DNA of 45,182 nucleotides from Clostridiaceae bacterium. GTDB taxonomy: Bacteria; Bacillota; Clostridia; Acetivibrionales; DTU013. Below, piece after piece: positions 15,983 to 24,798 of this stretch. A model generated the notes under the pieces. It did not search any database and had not been told where the DNA came from. It was given only the letters and a program-made list of their open reading frames with translations. The position numbers and the translations under genes were made by a program. The stretch spans positions 1 to 45,182 of the forward strand of contig JAAYPO010000079.1 of the NCBI GenBank assembly GCA_012519745.1, in the 5' to 3' direction. How positions within the stretch are numbered: the first letter of the stretch is position 1; every line of letters starts with the position of its first letter.

Positions 15983-17653
15983 TCAAAACAGTCCGGTTAT
16001 CAGGCCTGCTTCATCAATATCTATTTTTTCGGCGGCCGGTACCCTGGGCAGGCCCGGCATGGTCATGATCTCGCCTGTCAGAGCTACTATGAAGCCGGCT
16101 CCTGCCGAGACCTTTATTTCCCGCACAGTTATTTCAAAATTCTCCGGCCGGCCGAGCATTTTGGGATTGTCTGAAAGGGAGTACTGGGTCTTTGCCATAC
16201 AGATGGGCAATGTATCAAGGCCCATTTCCCCAAGCCTCTTTATAATTTTGTCTGCCTGTGGAGAGTACACCACTCCCCGCGCTCCATAGATCTCCCTGGC
16301 TATTTTCTCTATTTTTTCTTTTACAGGCTCATTAACATCATATAGCAGCTTAAATTCGGAGGGAGTACTCTTTATCAGACCTACCAGTTTTTCTGCCAGC
16401 TCCCTGCCGCCTTCGCCGCCCTTGGCAAACACCTGTGAAAAGGCAACTTCTGTATTACAGCTGCGGCATTTTTCCCGGACATAGTCCACTTCATCGGCTG
16501 TGTCCGTATCAAAGTGATTTATTGCCACAAGCACCGGTACGCCGTATTTATTTAGGTTTTCTATATGTTTTTCGAGATTGGAGAAGCCGCGTTTCAGAGC
16601 GTCCAGATCCTCCAGCTTCAGGTTCTCCCTGGGTACGCCGCCATTGTACTTAAGCGCCCTGATCGTAGCTACAAGCACGACTGCATCGGGCTTAAAGCCC
16701 CCATATCTGCACTTTATGTCAAAGAATTTCTCAGCGCCCAGATCAGCTCCGAACCCCGCCTCGGTGATCACATAATCCGACAGCTTCAGAGCCAGCTTGG
16801 TAGCATTCACACTGTTGCAGCCATGGGCAATATTTGCGAAGGGTCCGCCATGCATCAATGCAGGCGTGTTTTCAAGTGTCTGTATAAGGTTGGGCTTTAT
16901 TGCATCCTTCAAAAGCAGTGTCATTGCGCCCTCCACCTTCAGCTGTGCTGCTGTGACAGGCGCACCTGAGTAGTTGTAGCCGATTATTATCCTGCCCAGC
17001 CGCTGCTTCAGATCGGTGATATCGGCGGCAAGACACAGAATGGCCATTACCTCTGACGCCACAGTGATCACAAAGCCGTCCTCCCTTGGCGTTCCGTTGG
17101 CTTTGCCGCCCAGGCCCACTACAATGTTCCTCAGGGCCCTGTCGTTCATATCCATGGCTCTTTTCCATGCTATCTGCCGGGGATCTATTCCCAGTTCATT
17201 GCCCTGTTGTATATGATTGTCTATCGCAGCTGACAGAAGGTTGTTTGCAGCGGTAATAGCATGCATATCTCCTGTGAAGTGCAGGTTTATATCTTCCATA
17301 GGCACTACCTGTGAATAGCCTCCTCCTGCCGCTCCTCCCTTCACCCCCATCACTGGCCCCAGTGATGGTTCTCTAAGGGCGATGACTGCCTTCTCTCCCA
17401 TCGCAGCCAAAGCCTGTCCGAGTCCGACTGTGGTGGTAGTCTTGCCCTCGCCGGCAGGCGTCGGGTTTATGGCAGTGACCAGCACCAGCTTGCCGTCCTG
17501 TCTGTCCTTTATCCTTTCCCAGAGAGCAGGTGTCAGTTTTGCCTTGTATTTGCCGTACAGCTCCAATTCATCTGCGTCTATACCCAATCCCGCAGCTATT
17601 TCTGTGATCGGCTTCATGATGCACTGCTGTGCTATTTCTATGTCTGTGAGCAT
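15983..17653 (-). CDS. fhs: Formate-tetrahydrofolate ligase
   Basis: A 556-residue enzyme that forms 10-formyl-tetrahydrofolate from formate, tetrahydrofolate and ATP; the first folate step of the methyl branch of the Wood-Ljungdahl pathway and a source of one-carbon units. The ATP-binding P-loop [11 protein letters not shown] is at residues 65-75, as in characterised clostridial enzymes. The conserved [18 protein letters not shown] and [11 protein letters not shown] stretches are intact. Starts at 17662 (TTG) and 17659 are too close to the AAAGG ribosome binding site; ATG at 17653 is nine bases from it and gives the family's usual length. No other acetogenesis gene is in the window, so an acetogenic lifestyle cannot be claimed. 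Confidence 0.97.
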   Translation of the reverse strand: MLTDIEIAQQCIMKPITEIAAGLGIDADELELYGKYKAKLTPALWERIKDRQDGKLVLVTAINPTPAGEGKTTTTVGLGQALAAMGEKAVIALREPSLGPVMGVKGGAAGGGYSQVVPMEDINLHFTGDMHAITAANNLLSAAIDNHIQQGNELGIDPRQIAWKRAMDMNDRALRNIVVGLGGKANGTPREDGFVITVASEVMAILCLAADITDLKQRLGRIIIGYNYSGAPVTAAQLKVEGAMTLLLKDAIKPNLIQTLENTPALMHGGPFANIAHGCNSVNATKLALKLSDYVITEAGFGADLGAEKFFDIKCRYGGFKPDAVVLVATIRALKYNGGVPRENLKLEDLDALKRGFSNLEKHIENLNKYGVPVLVAINHFDTDTADEVDYVREKCRSCNTEVAFSQVFAKGGEGGRELAEKLVGLIKSTPSEFKLLYDVNEPVKEKIEKIAREIYGARGVVYSPQADKIIKRLGEMGLDTLPICMAKTQYSLSDNPKMLGRPENFEITVREIKVSAGAGFIVALTGEIMTMPGLPRVPAAEKIDIDEAGLITGLF

Positions 17654-17776
17654 TTCCATCAACCTTTCGTGTAAGATTTGCCTGCCAAAGCACTGTCGTG
17701 GTCAGCGTTTGTCTGCAGTTCAGTTTATAGCCGCCTGTGTGTCTGTGCAATGACAAATATCCGCGACTCGCCTTTT

Positions 17777-17805
17777 ATTATACCTTCCTGTTTATTACAA
17801 GACAA
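17777..17805 (-). promoter_or_regulatory. Sigma-A-type promoter of fhs
   Basis: On the minus strand, TTGTCT and a perfect TATAAT are separated by 17 bases (TATAAT as ATTATA at 17777-17782). This leaves an approximately 115-base leader before the fhs start. Confidence 0.7.
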
Positions 17806-17893
17806 TAGTGAACAATAGCCGGAAGGTTTACATATAATGATACAGGAGCGGCTGTCAGTTGCAGCCACAGATAAAAGCAATGGTGGTGTATAA

Positions 17894-18793
17894 ATGAGCG
17901 ATCTTAAGGTAGGGGATATCGTTGCAAGAAAATCCTACGGCTATGATATTTTCTTTAAGGTGGTAGATATAACGGGTACCGGCAGCGAGAGGATCATCAC
18001 TTTAAAGGGGATAAGCTACAGGATTGAGGCTGATGCCCCGGAGTCAGACCTTGAGGTGCAGCCGGAGAGCAGAGTAAGGGAATACAGGGACAAATGCTGC
18101 AGGAAGGCGAAGCAGCACAGCGCAGACAAGAGGCTGACACCTGGGTATGCATACTATTCAGCGCCTTATTACAGAGGATTAAGAAAAAAAGCATATTATA
18201 GAGATACTGCAAATGATACGGCCGAAAAAATCAAAAGGCCGGGAAAGGTACTCCATTTAGATGGAGATAAGGATTATCTGGAGAACTGTATGGCAGAATA
18301 TAAAAAGCTCGGCATAGAGGTCATCGGGGAATATGTACCTGAAAAGGAACAGCCTCAAAGAGTGGCGCAGCTGCTTGCCGAGCATAGACCTGATATACTG
18401 GTACTTACCGGTCACGACGGATTTATCAAGGGGCATGACAGCTACAACAATCTGGCATCATACAGGACGTCAAGATATTTTATAGATGCTGTAAAGACAG
18501 CCAGAAGGTTTAATAGTGATATGGATGGATTAGTCATATTCGCAGGTGCATGTCAGTCGCTTTACAGAGAAATAATCAATGCAGGTGCCAACTTCGCCAG
18601 TGCTCCCTTCAGAGATCTGATACATGCCCTTGATCCCGTCAGAGTATGCCAAAAAATAGCTTTTACCGGTGTTGACAGCATACTGGATGCAGAGGATGTA
18701 ATAAAAAACACTATTACAGGGAAAACTGGTATCGGTGGGGTACAAACCAGAGGAAAATACCGGGAGGGTTTTCCTGCAGAACCTTACCAATAA
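17894..18793 (+). CDS. yabG: Sporulation-specific protease YabG
   Basis: A 299-residue cysteine-type protease of the YabG family that processes coat proteins in late sporulation. The N-terminal SH3-like strand region (VGDIVARKSYGYDIFFKV) is followed by the family core: LTGHDGFIKGHDSYNN (candidate catalytic His) and LVIFAGACQSLYREI (candidate catalytic Cys). GGTGGTGTATAA precedes the ATG. As in Bacillus, veg is directly downstream. An ACATATAATGATA stretch about 55 bases upstream could be the -10 of a mother-cell sigma factor, but I cannot assign it with confidence. Confidence 0.95.
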   Translation: MSDLKVGDIVARKSYGYDIFFKVVDITGTGSERIITLKGISYRIEADAPESDLEVQPESRVREYRDKCCRKAKQHSADKRLTPGYAYYSAPYYRGLRKKAYYRDTANDTAEKIKRPGKVLHLDGDKDYLENCMAEYKKLGIEVIGEYVPEKEQPQRVAQLLAEHRPDILVLTGHDGFIKGHDSYNNLASYRTSRYFIDAVKTARRFNSDMDGLVIFAGACQSLYREIINAGANFASAPFRDLIHALDPVRVCQKIAFTGVDSILDAEDVIKNTITGKTGIGGVQTRGKYREGFPAEPYQ

Positions 18794-18824
18794 GTGGCAT
18801 ATTTAGCTTTTTTCAAAAAAACAC

Positions 18825-18854
18825 TTGACATAATTAAATTTCCCTTGTTATAAT
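18825..18854 (+). promoter_or_regulatory. Upstream veg promoter (consensus sigma-A)
   Basis: TTGACA (18825-18830), 18-base spacer, TATAAT (18849-18854). Both hexamers are perfect consensus. Confidence 0.8.
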
Positions 18855-18865
18855 ATATAATTTTT

Positions 18866-18894
18866 TTGACAAGCTATACTACTTGTGATATAAT
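18866..18894 (+). promoter_or_regulatory. Downstream veg promoter (consensus sigma-A, 17-base spacer)
   Basis: TTGACA (18866-18871), 17-base spacer, TATAAT (18889-18894), a full consensus promoter. Transcription would start near 18901, about 20 bases before veg. The veg promoter of Bacillus subtilis is likewise one of its strongest. Confidence 0.88.
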
Positions 18895-18921
18895 AAACAA
18901 AACAGAAGATGAGGTGATTCA

Positions 18922-19188
18922 ATGGCCGAGAAGAGTGACCTGTTTCAAATAAAGAAGAGCATTGAGACCTGCATTGGTGAAAAGGTCCAGCTGAAAGCTA
19001 ATAAAGGCAGAAAGAAGGCTTTTATAAAAGAGGGAGTAATTGAAAACTCATATCCCAGCATCTTCATCATCAAGTTTGAGAACGAATACGAGACAACAAG
19101 ACGAGTATCCTACAGTTACACGGATGTGTTGACAAAAGCGGTAGAACTGGTTATTTGCAAAGATGACAAACGTATTCTTGTAAGCTAA
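18922..19188 (+). CDS. veg: Veg protein
   Basis: An 88-residue small basic protein with the compact Veg fold: an N-terminal helix (LFQIKKSIETCIGEKVQLKA) then strands including FIKEGVIENSYPSIFIIKFE and VSYSYTDVLTKAVEL. Length and sequence match the Firmicute Veg family, in Bacillus linked to biofilm gene expression and spore outgrowth. GATGAGGTGATTC is the ribosome binding site. Two tandem consensus promoters drive it and a strong terminator follows, so it is probably an abundant monocistronic transcript. Position between yabG and the sipL/ispE block is conserved. Confidence 0.95.
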   Translation: MAEKSDLFQIKKSIETCIGEKVQLKANKGRKKAFIKEGVIENSYPSIFIIKFENEYETTRRVSYSYTDVLTKAVELVICKDDKRILVS

Positions 19189-19223
19189 AACGGTGATAAA
19201 GACAAATTATTAATAGCCTTAGA

Positions 19224-19252
19224 GCAGCCCGATCAAACGATCGGGCTGTTTT
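19224..19252 (+). terminator. Intrinsic terminator of veg
   Basis: A 10-bp stem CAGCCCGATC (19225-19234) against GATCGGGCTG (19239-19248), tetraloop AAAC, then TTTT. Confidence 0.93.
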
Positions 19253-19366
19253 CGATACAAACAAAAACCTGCGTCCCCCGTGATCGTTTTCAGTAATATT
19301 TGCAGGGTCTTGTCAATATACATTTAGAGAGGATATGCATGCTGTCATGCGGGGGGAGGATATCAA

Positions 19367-20932
19367 ATGTCTCTTGAATTGATGAAAGAGGCCGTAAGGC
19401 TTAATCGACCAATAGGTGAGGATTCCACACAGACCATAGTTGAAAATGATATCATAGTGCCGGATATAAAGCCGGACATTGCGCACATATTGCTGCTGGA
19501 CGGTGATGCCTGGATAAGCGGTGCTGAGACCGCCGCAGGCAAGGTACTGATCAATGGCACGGTCAGATACAAGATACTGTATGTTTCCGATGATCCGGAT
19601 CAGCCGGTAAAAAGCATAACGACTTCTACCGGATTCCAGTATCCCATGGATATACCCGAGACCAGACAGGGTATGCAGTGCAGCGTAAAGTGTGATATCG
19701 AGCATATGGAATATGAAATACTCAACAGCAGAAAGGTCAATGTAAAGGCCATCGTCAGTCTGTTCGCAAAAGTGTCGGAACAGCAGGAACAATATGTTAC
19801 AAGAGATTTCGACGGCTCTGACGGGATACAGGTCCAAAAAAGCCCCATCACTATCAACTCATATATCGGCGACGGCAAAGAGGAATGTCCTGTCAGGGAA
19901 ATAGTCGATATACCTGCAGGTAAACCGGCAATACTGGAGATATTGAGAAACGATGTCAAAATATCCGGCAGGGAATATAAAGCGGGGGATGACAAAATCA
20001 TTGTCAAGGGCGAGCTGAATGTATCCACACTGTACATCGGCGATGATGAGAGCCGGAGTCTGCAGTTCATGGAGCATGAGATCCCCTTTGTGCAGCTCAT
20101 TGATATGCCCGGAGCTGATGAATCCTGCTCCTGTGATGTGGATATAACACTGGGGGAGGTATCTTTCGAGGCTGACGAGGATAGCGACGGTGAGCTCAGG
20201 AAGTTAAAATGCGAAGCGGATCTTGGCATATACGCCCAAAGCTATGGAAGAAAGGATATTGAGATCGTTGATGATGCGTACAATCCGAACTCCAGAGTCA
20301 GCATAGAGAAGGAGCAGCTCGTGTTTGAAGAGCTTGTCTATGAGGATGAAAGCCAGATTACCCTCAAAGAAAATATCGAACTGGAGCAGGACGCTCCTGA
20401 CATCTCAGAATTGTTCAATATTGTTGGCAAGCTGACTCTTTCCTCCAGCGAAATAACAGACGACCGTATAACTGTGGAAGGTGCGGCGATATGTAATGTG
20501 CTGTATCTTGCCGATAACGGGGAGAAACCGGTCTACTGTGTCGAGCAGGAGATCCCCTTCAGGCAGGTGCTGGATGCTAAAGGCATCCGTGCGGGAATGT
20601 CCCTGGATGTGGAAATGGATATAGACCACTACAGCTACAGCATACTCAATTCAAGAGATGTTGAGGTGCGGTTGCTCATCGGTTTAAAGAGCAGGGTCGG
20701 CAAACAGCTTACCGTGCCGGTGATAGTGAGAGCGACGGAGCAGCCGCCTGATGATAAAAGATTTGAAAGACAATCCAGTGTTACCATTTACTTCACCCAG
20801 CCCGAGGATACCCTTTGGAAGATAGCAAAGCGGTACTATACGACAGTCAGCGAGCTTGTAAGCAGCAATGGTATCGATGAAAACGAAGCGCTGGTGCCGG
20901 GGAGCCAGATCATCATAATGAAGAAGGCTTGA
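19367..20932 (+). CDS. sipL: SipL-like protein: three DUF3794 (SPOCS) domains and C-terminal LysM
   Basis: A 521-residue protein. Three DUF3794/SPOCS units are visible at about residues 25-130, 175-285 and 345-445, each with a KILYV/STLYI/NVLYL-type strand, a central EIPF or equivalent and a DIEHMEYEILNSRKV-type end (clear in the first and third). Residues about 468-520 form a LysM domain (YFTQPEDTLWKIAKRYYTTV through LVPGSQIIIM). In Clostridioides difficile SipL binds SpoIVA through LysM and anchors the coat to the forespore. Its location between veg and ispE, as in other Clostridia, supports orthology. GGGGGGAGG is a strong ribosome binding site. Expression is presumably mother-cell specific. 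Confidence 0.88.
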   Translation: MSLELMKEAVRLNRPIGEDSTQTIVENDIIVPDIKPDIAHILLLDGDAWISGAETAAGKVLINGTVRYKILYVSDDPDQPVKSITTSTGFQYPMDIPETRQGMQCSVKCDIEHMEYEILNSRKVNVKAIVSLFAKVSEQQEQYVTRDFDGSDGIQVQKSPITINSYIGDGKEECPVREIVDIPAGKPAILEILRNDVKISGREYKAGDDKIIVKGELNVSTLYIGDDESRSLQFMEHEIPFVQLIDMPGADESCSCDVDITLGEVSFEADEDSDGELRKLKCEADLGIYAQSYGRKDIEIVDDAYNPNSRVSIEKEQLVFEELVYEDESQITLKENIELEQDAPDISELFNIVGKLTLSSSEITDDRITVEGAAICNVLYLADNGEKPVYCVEQEIPFRQVLDAKGIRAGMSLDVEMDIDHYSYSILNSRDVEVRLLIGLKSRVGKQLTVPVIVRATEQPPDDKRFERQSSVTIYFTQPEDTLWKIAKRYYTTVSELVSSNGIDENEALVPGSQIIIMKKA

Positions 20933-20978
20933 AAACACATGGATATTGTACTTATTTTGAGATTTAGAGCTTGTGCAG

Positions 20979-21009
20979 GTGCCCGAAAATATGATTTCGG
21001 GCACTTTTT
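20979..21009 (+). terminator. Intrinsic terminator of the sipL gene
   Basis: A perfect 10-bp stem GTGCCCGAAA (20979-20988) with TTTCGGGCAC (20995-21004), then TTTTT. Confidence 0.93.
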
Positions 21010-21010
21010 A

Positions 21011-21043
21011 TTGTAAACGGCATGTTTTTTGTATATAATATAC
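21011..21043 (+). promoter_or_regulatory. Promoter of ispE, with -10 box inside a small palindrome
   Basis: TTGTAA (21011-21016), 17-base spacer, TATAAT (21034-21039). The -10 lies within GTATATAATATAC (21031-21043), a perfect 13-bp palindrome similar in shape to the palindrome before the PFOR gene. Operator function is speculative because the sequence is AT-rich. Confidence 0.65.
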
Positions 21044-21071
21044 TTCAAAATGCAGTACACCGAGGCTGATG

Positions 21072-21932
21072 ATGAATTATCTGGAAATACCGGCTCATGC
21101 TAAAATAAACATATCACTGGACGTCCTTGGAAAAAGGGAGGATGGTTATCATGAGCTCAGAATGATAATGCAGTCTTTGGAGCTGCATGATACGGTGTGC
21201 CTGGAGAAATCGGGAGAGGGTATCAGACTGGAATGCGGCAGCAAATGGGTACCGGAGGACTGTACGAATACGGCATGGAAGGCAGCGGATCTAATGAGAC
21301 GTTCCTTTGGGATAAGGGATGGACTTCGGATACAGATAATAAAACGGATACCTGTGGCTGCCGGTCTGGCAGGAGGCAGTTCGGATGCGGCTGCTGTACT
21401 CAGGGGCATCAATGAAATGTTTGATCTGGGACTGGGCAATGATGAACTAAGGAAGCTGGGAAAACAGATAGGCGCGGATGTCCCATACTGTATCGAAGGG
21501 GGGACAAGGCTGGCGGAGGGGATCGGAGAGATCCTGACGGAGCTGCCGTCCTTTGGCGGAGTGGATGCAGTGCTGATAAAGCCCGACATAGGTGTATCGA
21601 CCCCATGGGTATACAGGAATCTGAACCTGTCGGAAATAAAGGAACGGGACAGACCTGATACAGAGCTGCTGGCAGAGGCCATTAAGCGAAAGGATATCAT
21701 GACCGTTGCGCAAAACATGAAAAATGTGCTGGAACTTGTGACGATCAGCAGGTATGATATCATTGGAAGGATAAAAAATAATATGGTGCGGTCAGGTGCT
21801 GCAGGAAGCATGATGAGCGGAAGCGGCCCTGCAGTGTTCGGGCTGTTTATGGATACCGATGCTGCCCGGGCTGCATATGGGGAGCTTTCAGCCTTCCCGG
21901 ACTGGAAGAGCATCATTACTAAGACTGCCTGA
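21072..21932 (+). CDS. ispE: 4-diphosphocytidyl-2-C-methyl-D-erythritol kinase
   Basis: A 286-residue GHMP kinase that phosphorylates CDP-methylerythritol in the MEP route to isoprenoids. The GHMP ATP motif PVAAGLAGGSSDAAAVL is at about residues 93-109. The N-terminal substrate-binding AHAKINISLDVLGKREDGYHEL and the C-terminal MSGSGPAVFGLF are intact. The start at 21072 is chosen over 21069 because the GAGG ribosome binding site is too close to the first ATG. It is probably cotranscribed with the GntR regulator 45 bases downstream. The veg-ispE neighbourhood matches Bacillus and Clostridia. Confidence 0.96.
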   Translation: MNYLEIPAHAKINISLDVLGKREDGYHELRMIMQSLELHDTVCLEKSGEGIRLECGSKWVPEDCTNTAWKAADLMRRSFGIRDGLRIQIIKRIPVAAGLAGGSSDAAAVLRGINEMFDLGLGNDELRKLGKQIGADVPYCIEGGTRLAEGIGEILTELPSFGGVDAVLIKPDIGVSTPWVYRNLNLSEIKERDRPDTELLAEAIKRKDIMTVAQNMKNVLELVTISRYDIIGRIKNNMVRSGAAGSMMSGSGPAVFGLFMDTDAARAAYGELSAFPDWKSIITKTA

Positions 21933-21977
21933 TATGCAAGATAAATGAGTTTATTTTATAAAGGAGATGTACAGCAA

Positions 21978-22664
21978 ATGGCGGGAAAGCTTACGAAAGT
22001 AAATCTGAATGATTATAAGCCGCTGAGAGATGTGATTTTTGACACTTTGAGGGAAGCTATAATAGTAGGCGAACTGAAGCCGGGGGAAAGACTGATGGAG
22101 GTACAGCTGGCCCAGAAGATGGGGGTCAGCAGGACGCCTGTGCGCGAAGCGATAAGGAAGCTCGAGCTTGAAGGCCTTGTTGAGATGCTGCCAAGAAAGG
22201 GAGCTCATATTGCAGACCTTTCCGTCAAGGATATAATGGATGTCCTTGAGGTACGTGCGACTCTGGATGGTCTTGCATCATCATTGTCAGCCCTGCGTAT
22301 AAGTGACGAGGAGATAAAGGAACTCAAGCATGTGCAGGGCCAGTTCGTCAACTATGTGGAGAAGGAGAATCTCCAGGGATCGATCAAGAAGGATGTGGAG
22401 TTTCACGATATAATATACCGTTCATCCAGGAACGACAAGCTGATACAGATATCCAACAACCTCAGGGAACAGATACAGAGGTTCAGAGTCATTTATATCA
22501 AGGATTACAGCAGTACCCGTGATTTGATCAAGGAACACAATGAAATAATAGAAGCAATAACCACACGAGATGCCGATGCTGCGATGCGATCAGCCCAGAC
22601 GCATATAAAGAAGCAGGAGGAAGCCATCACCAGATCGGTAAAGAAGAATAGAATAATCGAATAG
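21978..22664 (+). CDS. GntR-family regulator, FadR subfamily (FCD domain)
   Basis: A 228-residue transcription factor. The N-terminal winged helix includes LREAIIVGELKPGERLMEVQLA and the recognition segment GVSRTPVREAIRKLELEGLV (about residues 43-62). The C-terminal all-helical FCD ligand domain has the metal-ligand pattern in EFHDIIYR, EHNEIIEAI and QTHIKKQE. The ATG at 21978 follows AAAGGAG by 11 bases; an ATG at 21945 would place the ribosome binding site inside the gene. It follows ispE, a common clostridial arrangement. FadR-type proteins sense small organic acids. The TGTATAC-type palindrome before the PFOR gene is a possible target (inference). Confidence 0.9.
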   Translation: MAGKLTKVNLNDYKPLRDVIFDTLREAIIVGELKPGERLMEVQLAQKMGVSRTPVREAIRKLELEGLVEMLPRKGAHIADLSVKDIMDVLEVRATLDGLASSLSALRISDEEIKELKHVQGQFVNYVEKENLQGSIKKDVEFHDIIYRSSRNDKLIQISNNLREQIQRFRVIYIKDYSSTRDLIKEHNEIIEAITTRDADAAMRSAQTHIKKQEEAITRSVKKNRIIE

Positions 22665-22682
22665 AGGGTCTCAGGCATGCCC

Positions 22683-22717
22683 GGCAAAGGGCGGACCGGA
22701 ATGGTCCGTCCCTGTCG
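22683..22717. terminator. Hairpin between convergent GntR and HMA genes
   Basis: The stem GGGCGGACC (22689-22697) pairs with GGTCCGTCC (22703-22711) with one G-T pair, and extends outwards through CCGGCA/TGTCGG. No T-run follows, so it may be a weak or factor-assisted terminator. Confidence 0.5.
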
Positions 22718-22727
22718 GTGCCAGCCT

Positions 22728-22934
22728 TCACTGCATTACCTCGTAGCCCAGCTCAGCGATTTTTCTGCTGATATCACCGGGGCTGCGGAGTTCAGGATCA
22801 AAGGATACTTTCACTGACTGGGTTTTCAGATCCACATCGACGCCTTTGATTCCTTCCATGCCGGCCAGCCCGTCCTTTATCCGGCCTGAGCATGTGCTGC
22901 AGGTGATCGAAGGTACCGTATAGGTTGCTTCCAT
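22728..22934 (-). CDS. CopZ-like heavy-metal-associated (HMA) domain protein
   Basis: A 68-residue single HMA domain with the metal-binding CxxC in SITCSTCSGRI (Cys at residues 11 and 14), followed by GLAGMEGIKGVDVDLKTQSV and a C-terminal EIAELGYEV-type helix. Such proteins carry Cu(I) or related metals to P-type ATPases or regulators. No copper ATPase or CsoR is within the window, so the partner is elsewhere. The start at 22934 (MEATYTV) is preferred to the GTG at 22946, which is part of the GTGGAGG ribosome binding site. Confidence 0.88.
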   Translation of the reverse strand: MEATYTVPSITCSTCSGRIKDGLAGMEGIKGVDVDLKTQSVKVSFDPELRSPGDISRKIAELGYEVMQ

Positions 22935-23049
22935 AAGAGCCTCCACTAAAAATATTTATATATATTGTTTGCAGTATTTGAACAAAAAAGAACACGGATC
23001 AGCAGGAAAATTCTCCTCCGGCTGAAAATATGATTTGAGATGACGAGAA

Positions 23050-23079
23050 ATAAACATTTGAAAATATTTAACGTATAAT
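23050..23079 (+). promoter_or_regulatory. Candidate promoter of the AAA-PspA operon (ECF- or sigma-A-type)
   Basis: Two overlapping readings fit. ATAAAC (23050-23055), 16 bases, CGTA (23072-23075) resembles the extracytoplasmic-function sigma-W type (consensus TGAAAC-N16-CGTA). TAAACA (23051-23056), 17 bases, TATAAT (23074-23079) fits sigma-A. The start codon lies about 70 bases further on. Envelope-stress control would match the downstream pspA gene. Confidence 0.45.
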
Positions 23080-23154
23080 TGTTTGCATTGTATTTTTAAA
23101 GGCCGGGAATAATTTGCAGCAGGGGCGGCCGGCAGCATAACAGGAGGGATAATC

Positions 23155-24789
23155 GTGTCATCCGGAGAATTTTGGTACGATAGTTTTCTAAGCAAATACA
23201 AATCAGGGATCTCCCACGAGTTTCTATTCTACTTCAATGTCCGTGATCTGGTGGACAACTACAGATATATGGACAGGTACATATACGAGGAATTCATCAA
23301 GAAGAGAGGCTTTGGGATCGTTGCATTTTACGACATTTCAAGAGGTCTGACCTTTTTTGACGCGGGAATGGAAAAGGAGTTCAATATAATCACCTCCAAT
23401 GAAGCTGCCAATCTCATGAACGCGATGCCGTCCAGGCTTTTTCCGCATATCGATAAGGCGCTGAAGAACACAAAGATGGTACTCTTTATCCATCATGTGG
23501 AAAAGATCATACCTGCGGGTGATATAGCCAGCATGACTTTAGAGGAGAGGATATCTCTTGTATGGATCTGCGAGTGGTCTGTCAGCCCAAAGATATCTTC
23601 CGTCGGCAGCTGTATCATGCTGCTGGCTGACAATCTGGCTGATGTGAGCCGGGAGCTGCTCAAATCCTCTTACAGGATAGAGCCGGTCTTCGTAGGGCTG
23701 CCCGATGAGGCACAGCGCAAGGAATATATCGATTACCTGCTCAAGGATGACAGTGTGAAGACCGAAATAACGGCGGACGAATTTGCCAAGCTTTCATCCG
23801 GTCTGAGCAAGAAATCAATAAAAGATATCAAGCTGAAATCCGAAGCGGAGGATATACCCATAAGCTTCGAGTTCATAAAGGAAAAGAAGCATTCCGTACT
23901 GCAGAAGGAATACGGGGATGTGCTGGAATTCATATACCCCGAACTGGACTTTGAGAACATAGGCGGTATGGAAAAGGCAAAGAACTACCTGCTAAAGAAT
24001 ATCGTAAGGCCCATTATGAAGGGCGACCTCAGACGAGTTCCCATGGGCATATTGCTGTGCGGCCCTTCCGGTACGGGAAAGACACTTCTTGTCAATGCTC
24101 TGGCAAAGGCCAGCGGCTTTAATTGTGTGAAGATAGATATGTCAAGGATCCTTGGACAATATGTGGGCGAAAGCGAGAAGAACTTTAAGAAATGTCTCCT
24201 CGGCGCTCAATCGCAGCACCCGGTCATAGTGTTCGTGGATGAATTGGATACTGCTTTCCGCAGAGGAGACAGCGGAGACAGCGGTGTGAGCAGGAATATT
24301 TTCAGTGAATTTTTACAATTCACCGGTAATACAAATAATAGGGGCAAGGTTATTTTCATTGCAGCGACCAACAGACCGGACCTGATAGATCCGGCGCTTA
24401 AGAGAGCGGGAAGATTCGACAAGAAGATACCGATACTGTTGCCGGATGCCGGGGAGCGGGCGGATATTTTCAGGATCATGGTGAAGAAGTACGGCTTTGA
24501 TACGGATGTAGAGGATTTCATGCCCTTTGCAGAGGAAACGGAAAACTATACCGGTGCAGAGATAGAGACCGTCGTCAGGAAAGCCTATGAACTGGCAAGC
24601 GAGGATGATATCGATGAGAGCATCCTTACGGCCGAAATAATGTCGGAGGCGATAAAGAGGTGCCGTCCCAGCACCCAGCAGGTCCAGTTCATGACGATGC
24701 TGGCCATCGATGAATGCGATGACAAGGATCTGCTGCCTGATAAGTATAAAGGGCTGCTGGACAATAAGAACCTGTCCGAGGACAGGTGA
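23155..24789 (+). CDS. AAA+ ATPase with degenerate N-terminal and intact C-terminal AAA module
   Basis: A 544-residue protein; GTG start behind AGGAGGGATAATC. The C-terminal half is a complete classical AAA module close to the FtsH/Cdc48 group: Walker A GPSGTGKT (residues 303-310), Walker B VIVFVDELD (D362, E363), sensor 1 in FIAATNRPD, the RAGRFDKKI arginine-finger region, and the YTGAEIETVVRKAYELA lid. Residues about 25-240 look like a second, worn-down AAA unit: a Walker-B-like LFIHHVEKII (about 110-119), a sensor-1-like CIMLLADNL, then PVFVGLPDEAQRKEYIDYLL and a lid-like LSKKSIKDIKLKSEA, but no Walker A. It is first in an operon with PspA and a coiled-coil membrane protein. A Vps4-like role in remodelling PspA polymers is inference. 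Confidence 0.88.
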   Translation: MSSGEFWYDSFLSKYKSGISHEFLFYFNVRDLVDNYRYMDRYIYEEFIKKRGFGIVAFYDISRGLTFFDAGMEKEFNIITSNEAANLMNAMPSRLFPHIDKALKNTKMVLFIHHVEKIIPAGDIASMTLEERISLVWICEWSVSPKISSVGSCIMLLADNLADVSRELLKSSYRIEPVFVGLPDEAQRKEYIDYLLKDDSVKTEITADEFAKLSSGLSKKSIKDIKLKSEAEDIPISFEFIKEKKHSVLQKEYGDVLEFIYPELDFENIGGMEKAKNYLLKNIVRPIMKGDLRRVPMGILLCGPSGTGKTLLVNALAKASGFNCVKIDMSRILGQYVGESEKNFKKCLLGAQSQHPVIVFVDELDTAFRRGDSGDSGVSRNIFSEFLQFTGNTNNRGKVIFIAATNRPDLIDPALKRAGRFDKKIPILLPDAGERADIFRIMVKKYGFDTDVEDFMPFAEETENYTGAEIETVVRKAYELASEDDIDESILTAEIMSEAIKRCRPSTQQVQFMTMLAIDECDDKDLLPDKYKGLLDNKNLSEDR

Positions 24790-24798
24790 GAGCGGCAG

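Noticed and set aside
19600-20229. 209-residue Ser-rich frame antisense to sipL
   Set aside because: The sense strand encodes three clear DUF3794 domains and LysM; the antisense frame is an artefact of codon usage.
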